Assembly: GCA_023627715.1 (NCBI GenBank)
Contig: JAMAHW010000005.1
Span: forward strand, 496,001 to 560,000
Direction: 5' to 3'
Length of the DNA: 64,000 nt
Origin: Periconia sp. R9002
Lineage: Eukaryota > Ascomycota > Dothideomycetes > Pleosporales > Periconiaceae
Position 1 is the stretch's first letter. Each line of letters starts with the position of its first letter. This document shows, in pieces, positions 23,186 to 35,384 of this stretch. Both the position numbers and the translations under genes were made by a program. Under the pieces are notes generated by a model. It had not been told where the DNA came from. It did not search any database and saw only the letters and a list, made by a program, of their open reading frames with translations.

Positions 23186-25100
23186 TGTGATGTTTCTGTG
23201 GGTATGATTGAAATCTCTCTGTTTCTTCCTTTCTGTCCAATCGAGATAAAAGGCTTTCCTATTTCGTCCGGGCCAAGCTAATGGATAGACGGATGTGTGG
23301 TGTGGAAATGGCTAAATGGATTGACTGAAGCGTTGCAGAGAGTGAGCAAAACGAAGTTGGCGCGATATTGTCCTATTCGGGCTGCCGAAAGGGTCGAGTT
23401 GAAGCTGGATATTGTCGTCTTGAGCAAGAGAGACTGTGAATTACGTTGTAGGTGTGTGGACCGGCCACAGGATGCGAATTGAAAAGAAACAAAAAAATCA
23501 ACTGCTCCGAATACAGAGACAGTCGTATTACGGTTGAAAAGGGTAGTCGGAGTCGGTAGCGTAGAGGCGGTAATTAATGGCACCAGGCCTGGGTCGAGTT
23601 TGTAGAGTAAGGGAGGAGAAAAGAAGTGAAGAAGAAAAAAAGGTGGAGGAAAACACAAGACACAGCTCAGAAGTTCACACGCTTGCTGAAGAGAAAGAAG
23701 AAAAAGAGGCCAGAGGGGCGGGCCATGGGCGTTTATTTATCGTGGGATGGCCACAGCTGAGGTGGGCTCCATGGCGGGCTTACCGGTCGGCATATTGGGT
23801 ACAGGTACAGGTAGGTTGCACGAGTGCGCAAGGTCGGGGGAACGATGGCTGGTCCCGAAGGGCGATTGATTGACTCTGCAGCAACTGGCAGGGAGCTGGC
23901 ATGGTGGAAGCGGTGGAGTGCAGTCTATCGAAAGATGGCCAGCGCTTGATGGCGATGTGGGAGTGGTGGAGAGGTGGGATCAGTGTAGCCTGGCGTAGCT
24001 AAAGAGCTCTGGTTGGCCCGGTAGGGCGGGGGTTCCCATATTGGGTGGATTGGGGCACGGGCCCGAAGTGCAAACACGCGGCCAATCAGCGTGGGACGAC
24101 CTTCTTCTGCTGTGATGACAATGTTCGATTGCATCGTCGTCGGTCACATCGCAGAAGCGAACGCAGAACTAACCACCTTTTGGTCCAAACCCGGTGATAT
24201 TATGCGTCTTGCAGGTCCTCGTCTCCCTGCCGTATTCGTGTCTTTTTGCAGCAAATCCTTCCGCACCCAAGCACACAATCAGACCAACCCGACCAATAAC
24301 CTCTCCCTTCGGCAAGTCATCTGGTCACAAATTCACCCAAAGTGGTTCTTCGGCGCCTAATAGTCTGTTCTGGTGGCTTGGCCTATACCACCACACAGCT
24401 ACGACCTACTGCTTTCGATGAAGAAGAGGGTGCTGTCATCATAGGCACCAGCTACAGTTGACTATCGATAGCTGCTCTAATCAAGCCTCCGAGATGGTCT
24501 TGATCACCACCATGTGCACATCGTGCATGAACGAGAGCCGAAGGAACAATGGCCTCGAGCATTCAAAATACACAGCGTTTCGAGAAGCCACTCTATTTGC
24601 GAATTTCGAAGGCACTGCATGCGAGGTGCCTCGTGGCTTCGACGTCCATCTTTCTTGCCCTTCCATTTTGATTAATCCCTCAGTCATCCTGTAGTAGTGC
24701 CCGTCACTTCTGTTCAAGGTGTTCCTTACCTAACACAAACACACTGCTCCCTGCCCACAATGCATGATTCGTCCTTCCAAATGAACTTTCCAGCCCCCAA
24801 CATTATGCACTTCGGCTGTCGTACGTCTGCAAGGCAGTTGTTGAGAAAGATGCCCATATCTACGCGCCACCACCCTGGGTCGTCCCTCCACCTATACCAC
24901 GCCAGCCAAAGACAGGACTAGTGAGCCATCGTCAGGCCAGTTTTTAGAGATACGGCATCGAGACCATCGTGTCCACATGCAAGACGAATTGATTAAACCA
25001 TACATTGTACTAAGACAGACACCAGCCATGAATCGTATCCAGCCCCGCATAAACAAGTTTCTTCTCACATCGTACAAGGTGGTCCATCTGACCACCACCA
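23186..25100. other. intergenic, no gene seen
   Basis: Upstream region of the CBM48-like gene and 3' flank of the TinA-like gene. Frames here are short and without domain content. Confidence 0.5.
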
Positions 25101-27069
25101 TCATCTCGTCAGGAGGAGTGTGTCGAGCTCCTCAGGCGTCAACGTGCTCTTTCTACGTCTTGGTCGCCCACTGATTCGCGTCTTCTTCGGTGAGCTCCGA
25201 CTAGGACGTCTCTCCCTTCTTTCCCGTCCCACTTCCTCATTCCCATCCTGGTCCGGTTTGCGTGGACTCGCTTTAGCTTTCAATCCTTCAGCGGCAGCGG
25301 CAGCTTCCGCCTCCACCTGTGCTGCTTTGAGCTTTTCCTGAACGGTAAGCTTAGGTGATGGCTCTTCTGGATGAGCATGCGGACTCGAGAGTCGTTTCTT
25401 AGTCTGTAGGTCGTCGTTAGAGCCCGGGGTTTGAGGCAGGTGGAAGGTGGGAGGAGAGAGAGGAAAATTGACATCGCTCGCCAGTCGGATGATCTGATCT
25501 GCGATATTGTCACAACGTACATGTCGTGGAGTACGCTCGTCTTGGCTGGTTGCTCTAGACAAGCGCTCATGGGATGAAGGTGTGGACTGTGTAGACTTCT
25601 CCACCCCAACCAAGTCAAGCCCAGATGCTTCAGCATTCTCAAGTTCTGGCGTGTTGGGAACAGACGCTGAAAAAGCCACCTTCCGCGGAGACCTTGTGGG
25701 GGATTTCACGTTCCCGTTACTCTCCCGTAGTGCCAATGGATTCTTTGGCTGTAGCTTCACACTGAATAAGTTTGGGCCGCCTGTCTTCTCAGGCACCTCG
25801 TCAATTTCGGGGGACGGTAATCTTTCTATGGGATCTGGCTCTTCGTCGAACACTGAGCTGAGGTCGTCGTCCCCTTGCTCCTCATCGGACAAGATGGATA
25901 TATCCTCGTTGTTAATCGTCTCCAACCCTACCCCAAGGCCTAAGCCTAATTTGAGTTCTTCGAGATTAATCGTGTCGCCACCGCTTGCCATTCGTTTCCG
26001 CCATGTGTCCATCATAGCAAATGCTTCCCTCAGGCGCATCTCCATCTTCTCCCAACCCGCCCTAAGCCTAAGAATCTCCTCTTCTCGCGACTCAACTTCC
26101 TCAAGCGGCACGAAGTTGGGGTTGGTGAGAAGATTCTTTAGATTGTCCAGTACAGTATCCAGGTCGTTAGCCAGCGTTTCGTAGTTGGTGGGAAGTGCTT
26201 GTAGCATGCTCTGCCGCATAACTTCATCTTCCTCTCCAATAGTTGAAAGATCTTCACCGTGCTGCCTTGGGCCTTCGGGCATGCCTTGCAACTCTTTAAG
26301 TGTGGTGATGGTGGTTCGCACAAGCCCAATCAAATTATCGTTCTCGTCACTCAGCGATTGGCTCAACTGCGTCAGGAACTCAGTCGTCTCTTGCTTCAAG
26401 CTATATTCGGGATCGTCGATTTCGGGAGCCTCGTCTTTGGCACCGTTGGCTACACCGCCAGCTCCTATTACACCTGGGTTGATTGTGATGCTTGCGCCTA
26501 TGACACCCGTCCGATTGCCACGTTGTTGGCTTGTCAGATGGCTCTTCAATCGCTGTATTTGGACGTCGCGCTTTCGTATGTCATTGGCGCAACTCGTCCG
26601 GACCTGTTGAACGGTGGCCTTGAGCCGCACCATCTCCTCGCGCAAATTTCGTGCGGTCGATTCGGCGGTACGGAGGGCGGCGCGCGCTGAGCGCTCTTGA
26701 GATTGAGCAAGGGAGATTTGCCGTGAGAGGTCATCGTTGCGTGTCTGGAGTTTCTCGATCGTGAGGGTAAGGCGTGTTGCTTCGGAGCGTGCGGTGCGGA
26801 GGGTTCCTGCGACAGCTTCGCGGTGTTCTTGATCGCGCTACAATTTTGAGTCAACCGGACCAGAGATATATCCCCCTTCGTCTACTTACATCGCGCTTCA
26901 GAATGAGGTCGTGGACCAGGTTGATAATTTGAGCCATAGTCGCCTCTTTTCCCCCGGTACCCCTAGATGGGTGGGCAAACTCAATTGGCTTGCCATCGCG
27001 CAGCAGTCCACGAGCCAGCAACAGGTTGTTGACATATGTCGAAGCTGTCTTTAGATTATAAGACTCCAT
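25101..27069 (-). CDS. TinA/Msd1-type ADIP-domain spindle-pole protein, 638 aa
   Basis: Two exons: 27069-26890 (60 codons) and 26837-25101, with a 52-nt GTAAGT..TAG intron. The N-terminal 200 residues match the afadin/alpha-actinin-binding (ADIP) family: MESYNLKTASTYVNNLLLAR, HDLILKRD, then a long coiled coil (EKLQTRNDDLSRQ, NLREEMVRLKATVQQ, RDVQIQRLKSHL). The family includes Aspergillus TinA (a NIMA-interacting protein), fission yeast Msd1 and vertebrate SSX2IP, which anchor microtubules at spindle pole bodies or centrosomes. The C-terminal half is disordered with Ser/Thr-Pro sites (SPTRSPRK, SPPTFHLPQTP), typical of mitotic kinase targets, and ends in a basic patch RPRRRKSTL. Assignment rests on the N-terminal block and architecture. 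Confidence 0.8.
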
Positions 27070-27721
27070 CTTGTACAGTTGTGATTGTACAGTGTCGTTG
27101 ATTTCAGAAGCAGAGAGAAGTGGTCAACGTTCGCGCTCGTCAAACATGGGTTGTAAACAAATGTCCAGATATGGGCTAGCGCCGATATCCCTCTGCCAAT
27201 GGCGACCCTTAGCACTATGTAAGGGTTCCATGGCCGTTGGAACTTAGATAACAACCGTATTTTGTTCTGCGTTCTTGACATTAGAAACTGGCATGGTGAT
27301 AGAAACAAAAGAAATATCATTTTACCGTCTTGATGGTCTTTTCGCACCAACACACAATGGTTGCCGGCCTAACTCGAATGGTCTGGGCAACCATCATCGC
27401 TGAAACCCAACACAGCATTCTTTTCACATCCAGCATCATACATTGAATTTATTCTGACAGCTGAAAACAGAAAGCAACTTTAAACGGATGTTGATCGCAT
27501 CTGGACGTGTAACACCGTAGTGTTGCCTCCCAAGAAGAATTATGCCCCAGATACGCAGGTGTGACGTATTTCCACTTAGAAGATGACCAGCGAGGTTAAT
27601 AGCACGGTCCACATCCCATCGATAATAGCCATCGACATTCGTCGCCGAAGCCAATTCGCTTCGTGGTCCTTCTCTCTCAATACCCAATTGAAAAAGTTCG
27701 ATTTCCTTTTTGTTCTCCACC

Positions 27722-28780
27722 ATGCTACCGTACGTATCATTGTCTACTTTTTCACGTACATCTTATAGACTATTTCAATTATCGAGCCGAGTGCGCTTTA
27801 CTCATTCACGGCGCAGAACACTGCCAGAGTTTAGTTTGGAAGGAAAAGTAGCTATTGGTAAGACTCACTGTCTCGCAAAATGCTCTAATGCTTACTTGAT
27901 TGACAGTGACTGGGTATGTTACTCAGAGTGAAGTCTTTGGTCGCATGGATCCACCCCGACTAACTATCAAACAAGGGCGTCTCAGGGTCTCGGTCAACAA
28001 ATCCTTGCCGCATTCGCCCTCTCAGGAGCTCATGGTGCTGTTGTCGACCTAAAACAATCTTCCGCGGATGAGTCCGTACAGTATCTACAGAAAGAAGTCG
28101 CTTCCGCCGACCTCCCACCCCCAAAACTTCATGGCTACGAATGCGATGCTTCATCGGAAGAGTCTGTCAAATCCACGTGGTCTAAAATTGTCTCCGATTT
28201 TGGCACTGTTGATATCCTAGTGACCAATGCCGGAATCACCGGTGGAGCTCCAGCAGAGGACTATCCGTTTAAAGATTTCAAGCAAATGATTGATGTGAAT
28301 TTGAACGGGACATTCCTTTTCGCGAGAGAGGCGGGGAAGTGGATGATTGACAATGGAGTCAAGGGCAGAATATTGATGGTCAGCAGCATGAGTGGAAGGA
28401 TCGTCAACCGGCCGCAAAAGCAAGCCGCGTATAACGCTGTAAGCTTCCACTTCCTATAATCATACAATCTCAGACATATGTACTAATACTGAGAATCAAA
28501 GTCCAAAGCGGCTGCGGCCCAACTCATGAAGTCTCTTGCTGCTGAATGGGCGCCTCATGGCATCCGCGTCAATGCTTTGTCGCCAGGATATATTGAGACA
28601 GCTGCTAATGCGGGTGAAGAGATGGAGGAGTTAAGTAAGCAGTGGGTAAAAGATATCCCTATGGGCAGGATCGCTAAACCGGAGGAGTTCCGTGGTACTG
28701 CTGTCTGGCTATGTAGTGATGCAAGCAGCTATGTGACTGGAAGCGAAATTATCGTTGACGGTGGATATGTTGTTTGGTAG
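27722..28780 (+). CDS. short-chain dehydrogenase/reductase (SDR), about 294 aa, with a 7-nt microexon
   Basis: Exons 27722-27857, 27907-27913 (7 nt, TGACTGG), 27976-28438 and 28502-28780; introns of 49, 62 and 63 nt. Joined, the nucleotide-binding motif reads EGKVAIVTGASQGLGQQ, the classical TGxxxGxG of SDRs, and the microexon supplies its Val-Thr-Gly. Then come NAG (VTNAGITGG), Ser and Tyr of the catalytic site (VSSMSG and AAYNASKAA: Ser-Tyr-Lys), and a C-terminus SEIIVDGGYVVW. It is a classical NAD(P)-dependent oxidoreductase; relatives act on sorbose/sorbitol or mannitol, but the substrate is unknown. The N-terminus is Arg/Ser-rich and may be a mitochondrial leader; an optional 39-nt in-frame intron (27730-27768) could remove part of it. 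Confidence 0.87.
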
Positions 28781-29282
28781 TGCAATGTGGATGACTAGAG
28801 GCAGCGCATTGTGAAAACAATTAGCGTTGGGATTTTTATCAAAAACCATAGAGGAGCACATCAAGCGGTTGTTGCTGATGGGAAGAAATCATTAATGTTT
28901 ATAAGCTCAATGGTCTCGACCTAAAGGGCATAACAATTGGGTTTAGCTCTTTCGGGCCTTATCCAGTAACGCGAGAGCGAGAACCGTTGACAACGTCCAT
29001 TGCGGTATTAGACAAACGCGGGGCCGAACGCCCTGTTAATGTTTGCATGATACGGATACATTCAAAGGTGCACTAAACACCCTCTGGTTGACGTCATTGT
29101 CATACTACACGTGGGGTTACCATTACTAGGATGCGGCTATAAATAATGGTTAAGTATCATATAAACACTGATCCAAGACACTGCTGCCTCATTGTAAATC
29201 GTCTTACATTGCAAATTGTGCCGTCATCTTACCCTGTTATTCGATATACATCAACAAAGGATCTAGACCATTACTCTTAGAA

Positions 29283-30830
29283 ATGTCTGTCAACAAAATC
29301 TTGCTCAAGAACGGCACCGTTTTGCTGCATGGCGCAGATGATCATGTGGAGTCGTCTCGAATTGATATTCTGATAGTTGACGGCAAGATCTCGAAGCTTG
29401 GAAAAGACAACGAGCTGCCGGGAGATGCCGAAATTATTGATTGCAGCGACAAAATTATCAGCCCAGGTTTTGTGGACACTCATCACCACGGATGGCAAAC
29501 ACAACTGAAAGGCCGTCACGCAAATGAACTACTCCTAGATTACCTAGTAACAGGTATGCCACACCTCCCATAAAGTTTGCGTTCCGTAGGACTGATGTTC
29601 TCTGCAGGTAATTTCCAGCACGCTCAGTACACCCCCGAAGATGTATTCTACGGACAGCTGGCTGGAATGCTAGAAACTTTGAGCGCTGGTACGACTACTG
29701 TTGTAGATCATGCCCACATCACTGTCTCTCCCAATCATCCCAGATTGGCGATTGCCGCGACGGTTTCTTCGGGTGTCCGAGCAGTTTATTGCTACACACC
29801 AATGAATCGCACAAAAACGTTTAATCCGCTGACGGTTCACGAGAACCCCCTCGAGGATTGGGTCATGCAGACTTTCTCCGAGCTCGCCGAGGCAGCACCT
29901 TTTGGCAACGGTAGAGTCAGTTTGGGTTTCGCATGGGACCTGTGGTTCATCGCACCCGAACTAGTGAAGGATACATTTGAGAAGGTTCGAGAGAAGAATA
30001 TCAGAGTAATAACTACACATGGCACGAATTTCTACAACGTGTTCTCATTCGCGAAGAAATTTGGTATCATGGATTCGCGGCTCCTTGTTTCCCATGGGGG
30101 CGAATTCTCAAAGGAAGACAGACAAAATCTCAGAGAGGCTGGTGTTCATATTTCATCTACTCCTAGCACGGAACTGCAAATGGCCATGGGGCGCCCTCTG
30201 TGCTTTGATGCGGCGTTTTTGGACCCCGATGCTAGTGCTCGAAGAAGTGCGGTTCAGGACCACGCAAGCCTGGGCATTGATTGTCACTCGAACAATTCGG
30301 GCTCCATCGTATCGGAAGCACGCCTCGGACTGCAGGACGCGAGAAACCATTTCAACGAATACAACATCAAACAAGGAAAGAGACATAATCTACCACATAG
30401 TTTGAGTGTGGAGGCTGCATTCAACCTCGCGACCATCAAAGGCGCCCAGGCAGCAAAGATGGAGGGGGAGATCGGTAGAATCGCCGAAGGTTACAAGGCA
30501 GATCTGGTTATTTTCGATGCTTTAAGTCCAGGTATGGTCGGTGCTGCACAGCACGATCCTGTTGCAGCAATCATACTGCACTCCAGCCCGGCTGATATTG
30601 ACATGGTGATTGTTGATGGCATCATCAGGAAGAGGGATGGGAAGCTTTTGCCTGTCAACATCGATGACGCTGCTAAAGATACTGTGGGAAAAGAAATTTT
30701 GGACTGGAATGAGGTTGCTCAGAACGTAGTGCGCAGTAGGGAAGTAATACAGAGAAAGACGGAGAAGGTTGATGTTCCAGCTGGTGTAGAAAGTATGCGA
30801 AAGATGTGGCACATCAGTGACCAATTTTAA
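29283..30830 (+). CDS. amidohydrolase (TrzA/AtzA-like, metal-dependent deaminase fold), 497 aa
   Basis: Two exons, 29283-29553 and 29608-30830; the 54-nt intron splits a Gly codon. Residues 1-65 form the composite beta domain, ending ISPGFVDTHHHGWQTQ, whose D-T-H-H-H provides the HxH metal ligands. The TIM barrel follows: TTTVVDHAH, THGTNF (a His), VSHGGE (a His) and GIDCHSNNSGS (the Asp). The C-terminal part reads AAKMEGEIGRIAEGYKADLV, typical of cytosine/guanine/hydroxyatrazine-type amidohydrolases. It likely hydrolyses C-N or C-Cl bonds of a cyclic nitrogen compound; the real substrate is unknown. It lies 0.5 kb after the SDR on the same strand and upstream of a sulfate permease, so a catabolic neighbourhood is conceivable but unproven. 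Confidence 0.85.
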
Positions 30831-30873
30831 GGGTTCTGCACATTAGATGTATGAACTTTTATGTTACCTGGGT

Positions 30874-31031
30874 ATATATCGGGGTTTGGCTAGGTTTAAA
30901 ACGGCGTCAATCGCACACTCTACTCTAAGATACTATTAAATAGCCCGTCAACGTACCTTTTATCAATAAGTGATCTGGATTTCAGTTTATGTGGACGTTT
31001 AATCCTAAGGTGCGTTAAACCCTATGATATA
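30874..31031 (+). mobile_element. MITE-like element, family 2, copy 1
   Basis: Begins ATATATCGGGGTTTGGC and ends in the degenerate inverted complement near GTTTAAACC-type sequence (GGTGCGTTAAACCCTATG, 31010-31028). The interior (GTCAATCGCACACTCTACT .. GTCAACGTACC) aligns with copies at 36973-37137 (inverted) and 51677-51846. The copies share TIR-like ends around a GGGGTTTGGC core. No coding capacity. Confidence 0.6.
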
Positions 31032-31185
31032 GTTTCTATTTAGCCCACATGATCTGTTGTCTTCACAGGTGTCCTTGTCTCTGTAGGCTGTTGATTTTTC
31101 ATCTCGGGGAGGAATGCTGACTTGCCGTACATTGATCGCCGAACTATATTTCATTTTTCACGAGTTTTTGTATACGATAGCCCAC

Positions 31186-31469
31186 CTAGCACGCGAGTGT
31201 TAATATATCCCGCGCTCACAATATAGCGTAAGAGGTGCCCTTTGGGCTAAATAATACCACTTCTTGAGGTACCTTTTGTATCTTTGTTCAAGATATTCTT
31301 TAATAGCAATACCCTAGGAGAAACAGCAAAACTATCATACAGAAACACCATCCTGGTATCTCACATACTTCTAAGAGAACTGTAGTTTTAGGGGAAAAGG
31401 TCCTCGAAGTGTTATACATAGAGTGGTAAGTATTGTAAGTGCGGGCTATTTCGCCACCCGGGTGCCTAG
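31186..31469 (+). mobile_element. MITE-like element, family 3, with ~40-bp inverted ends
   Basis: The left end CTAGCACGCGAGTG, continuing into ATATCCCGCGCTCACA, pairs with the reverse complement of the right end (AGTGCGGGCTATTTCG .. CCGGGTGCCTAG). These form terminal inverted repeats of about 40 bp with mostly transition differences. The right half is repeated at 35810-36125 and 59673-59840. 284 bp, no coding capacity; the AT content and transition bias suggest RIP. Confidence 0.65.
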
Positions 31470-32842
31470 CACAGTCGCCCGTTCCCACTGTCGCGTGCTT
31501 GTTGGGCATCGAATGATACTGTTACAGCCAATCAACAATATCAGGAACCGAGAATGATGTCCCCTATTCATCGTTTCTTTTGGTAGGAATGGGGTGCCTA
31601 CGCATGATTCCATCATTGTGTGGAATGACGCAAGAGGTCCAGACGTATGGCTAGCTGTAAGGGATACGGATTTGGGGCCGTAGTTTTTCTAATGACCAGA
31701 ACAGCCCGATTGTTCCATTGAGAAAGTAGAAATCTCTGTCTGCTACTTATCTTAGCTGCATTATGTTACGGTGAATATGTCCTTAGCATAGTCTTGAAAT
31801 TGGGTGCATATCTTTATCATGGCACCATCGATCTATACCCCACTGCCAAGGAGAGATCTGTTTAGCAAGCTCCCGGCAACCAGTGCCCCAAACGTTGGTA
31901 GTTCAGCCCCCATGCTGCATTTCCCACGTGTCCGTTACACAAATACCCGTCCATTTTCTCTTCACAGACCCTCCCCCACCCATACCCAACCTTTAAGCGT
32001 TTAGTTCACTGGTCAGTCAGTATGATTCTCATTTGAGAAAACGCCATCACACGGAAAAGCAAGTAGCTCTAAGAATAGCCAAGGGGGTGGACTCGATAGC
32101 GCAATCCATGGCAGAATTGCGTCAGTTTCGAAGCGAGAAAGGAACCATGCAGGACCATAGACGACTGAGAGCGGCATATGAAGATAGAAATGCTCTCATA
32201 GGAACAATAAGAAGTATGTCGATGAACCTACGTTTTTTTCTTCACTATATAGACATTGAGCGCCATGTTTGTCTTGAACTTGAATAGATTTTGTTTCTAT
32301 CTCCCACTGCAATTTGACAGCTCAAAGAAGCATTGCCATACGGAGAAACGAAATCTAAGCAACGCCTCACAAGCCACGCCAATTGATAACTTCACGTCTG
32401 CCCAGATCTTGTAGGCCTTGGTGCTTGTGAGCAGCACCTTGGCCGGCTCAGTCCAGCCCCTCCCCCATAATATATCTTATAGACATCAGTGTCGTTGCTT
32501 CGAGACCATGACAGATCTTCTGACCATTGAGATTCCCTGGCGCCCTTTCCTCGCAAAAAGCAACGTAGAGATCACGATTGTCCGTCCAAATCCGAGCAAG
32601 CTATTACCTAAAAGATCTATTCTGGATTCTTTCAGCCCAACTCAGATTATCATTGCCATACATTTCATAGGTTTGAGTCTGGGTCTGTTCGACCACACGC
32701 CACCAATTGAAAAGCCTCACGTTCATGGTTTTGTCATTTCACGTCCCCGAGGACTGTATTTTGTTATTTAAGGAGCTTGTTCTCGCGCTCCGACATCATC
32801 TCATAACTCAGACAATCGTAGCTTAATTCTTACACCAGAATC
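31470..32842. other. intergenic, sulfate permease upstream region
   Basis: No supported gene. Small frames at 31804-32287 (+) look like chance. A TTATTTAAGG box lies about 80 nt before the permease start. Confidence 0.45.
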
Positions 32843-35384
32843 ATGGCAACCACCATAGCCAAGTCGGTCGGTATCAAGCTCGATTATCATAACGAGCAGC
32901 AACTCCCTGCCACTACAGTCTCGCACCCCTTAGTGGAAACATGTGAGTCCATGTTGTACTTGCAGTGGTATTACACACGAAAACTTACAGTTCTACAGAT
33001 GATGAGAGCGAGCCCACTGTAGGGGAATGGTTGTCGAGATTCAAACCATCCGTCGGTGCATTTCAACGTTATCTACGCAGTTTATTCCCCTTCTGGAACT
33101 GGATCTTTCATTACAACCTTACGTGGCTCTTTGGAGATGTTATCGCTGGTAAGCAATGAGATTTGTTGATAAGTTCTTTTCAAAGTGTGTTAACCTCGTG
33201 TAGGTGTCACGGTCGGATTCGTGGTTATCCCTCAGGGTATGGCGTATGCTATTCTGGCCAAGCTGCCGCCGGAGTTTGGCCTCTATACATCGTTTGTCGG
33301 GTTTCTGCTGTACTGGTTCTTCGCCACCTCGAAAGATATCACGATAGGGGTATGTTTGACCACGTTATTTTCACCCAATTTATCAACTGATATTGAATCT
33401 TTGTAGACAGTAGCAGTCATGTCCACTATCGTCGGCAACATAATCACGAAGGTTCAAAAAACACATAAACACTTGGCTGCCGAGGATATCGCCAGGGCAC
33501 TCTCGGTAATTGCAGGCTCTGTCCTCCTCTTCATCGGTCTAACGCGGTTGGGCCGCATCGTCGAGCTCATCCCATTAGTTGCCATCGCTTCGTTTATGAC
33601 GGGCGCCGCCATTTCGATCGGAGCCGGTCAAGTGCCCGCTCTTCTCGGTATCTCGGGTATCAACACTCGGGGTGCGACGTACATGGTCATCATTGATACA
33701 TTGAAGCATCTTGCCAAGGCTAAACTGGACGCGGCAATGGGTGTTAGTGCACTGGCGATGCTTTATGCGATACGCATCTTCTGCAGCTTCATGACGAAGA
33801 AGCAGCCCCAAAGGAAGAAATTATGGTTTTTCCTAAGCACCTTGCGCATGGCATTCGTCATCATGCTCTACATTATGATCAGCTGGCTAGTGAATCGTAA
33901 CGTTAAAAACATCCAGAAGAATGCAAGCAAGGCAAAGTTCAAGATATTGGGTAAAGTTCCGAGAGGTATTTAGCTCCAGACTTTGATGAGAGATTTGATA
34001 TCCTGACATTTCAAAAGGGTTCCAACACGCGGGTGCTCCGAAAATAGACATGGAATTATTGGAAGCCGTTGCCCCCGATATCCCGGTCACTATCATTGTC
34101 CTGATTTTGGAGCATATTGCAATTTCAAAGTCCTTCGGTCGCATCAACAACTATGTTATCAACCCATCGCAAGAGCTGGTCGCTGTTGGGTTCACAAACG
34201 TCCTTGGGCCTTTCCTAGGTGCATATCCTGCTACCGGGTCATTTTCGCGTACTGCTATCAAATCGAAAGCTGGAGTACGAACCCCGCTTGCCGGTCTTTT
34301 CACTGCTCTGATCGTTCTACTCGCCCTCTACGCACTCACGGCTGTGTTCTTCTATATCCCCTCCGCTTCGCTCGCTGCAATCATCATTCACGCCGTCGGC
34401 GATCTCATCACTCCACCAAACGTAGTCTTCCAGTTCTGGGAGACCTCTCCCCTTGAGGTCGTCTTCTTCTTTGCGGGTGTCTTGGTCACAATCTTCACAA
34501 ACATCGAGAACGGAATCTATGTCACAATTGCCGCCTCGTTTGGTCTCTTCATGTACCGCATTCTCTTCACCCACGGCAGTATCCTAGGCAGAGTCCGTGT
34601 CCACCGAGCGACCACCGATGCCATCACGCGTCGCAGCGACGGCAGCGCTCCAACTCTTGTCCGCGATGCCTACGTCCCCATCAATCGCCGCGACGGACAC
34701 AACCCCATCGTGGAGCCTGAGTCGCCCTACCCGGGCATTATGGTCTTCCGGTTTACGGGTGGGTTCACCTACATCAATCAACAAGGCTACATGGACGACC
34801 TTGTGGCGCACGCACAACACATTGCACGCCCAACGCTGTTGAATCGGTACGAGAAGCTTGGAGACCGCCCATGGAACGATCCAGGCCCACGCCGTGGCAA
34901 GCAGGTTAACGAAGACGACGACCGCCCTACACTGCGCGCCATCATACTCGACTTTTCCACGGTTGACCACCTCGATGTGACCACCATCCAAGGTCTCATC
35001 GACGTCCGTGATCAATTGGATAGGTACGCCGCCCCTGACGTTGTGGAATGGCACTTCGCCAGCGTCAACAATCGCTGGGCTAAACGCGCTCTGACGACGG
35101 CCGGTTTTGGATACGTCGACGCCAACCGATTCCAATCGAGACAGCACTGGAACCCGGTTTACTCCTTCGCCACCCTCGACGAGAGTCCATCGAGCAAGCG
35201 CGCTGATGTCGAGACTGGATCGACTGGTAGGGTTGCCGCACTTCACGGGTTGAACCGTCCCTTCTTCCATGTCGACGTGCAGGCTGCTGTCGAGAGCGCT
35301 ATTCAGAACGTCGAGTATGCGCTGCAGAATAAGAGCTCGAGTGATTTGTCCGAGGGGGCTGTTGTCCACGGCAAGGAAAGTTAG
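32843..35384 (+). CDS. SulP-family sulfate permease, 773 aa
   Basis: Five exons: 32843-32942, 32999-33148, 33204-33349, 33407-33965 and 34018-35384, total 774 codons in frame. The protein has the SulP layout: a cytosolic N-terminus, YLRSLFPFWNWIFHYNLTWL, the signature GFVVIPQGMAYAILAKLPPE, GLYTSFVGFLLYW, several further membrane helices, and SFSRTAIKSKAGVRTPLAG. A C-terminal STAS domain carries the AIILDFSTVDHLDVTTIQGL core. Fungal members (Sul1/Sul2, Cys-14, SutA/B) import sulfate with protons at the plasma membrane and are usually controlled by sulfur supply. An oddity: the helix after GLYTSF reads DITIGTVAVMST, where most family members have Pro instead of the Thr after the Gly. The length is normal and the gene looks intact. 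Confidence 0.92.
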
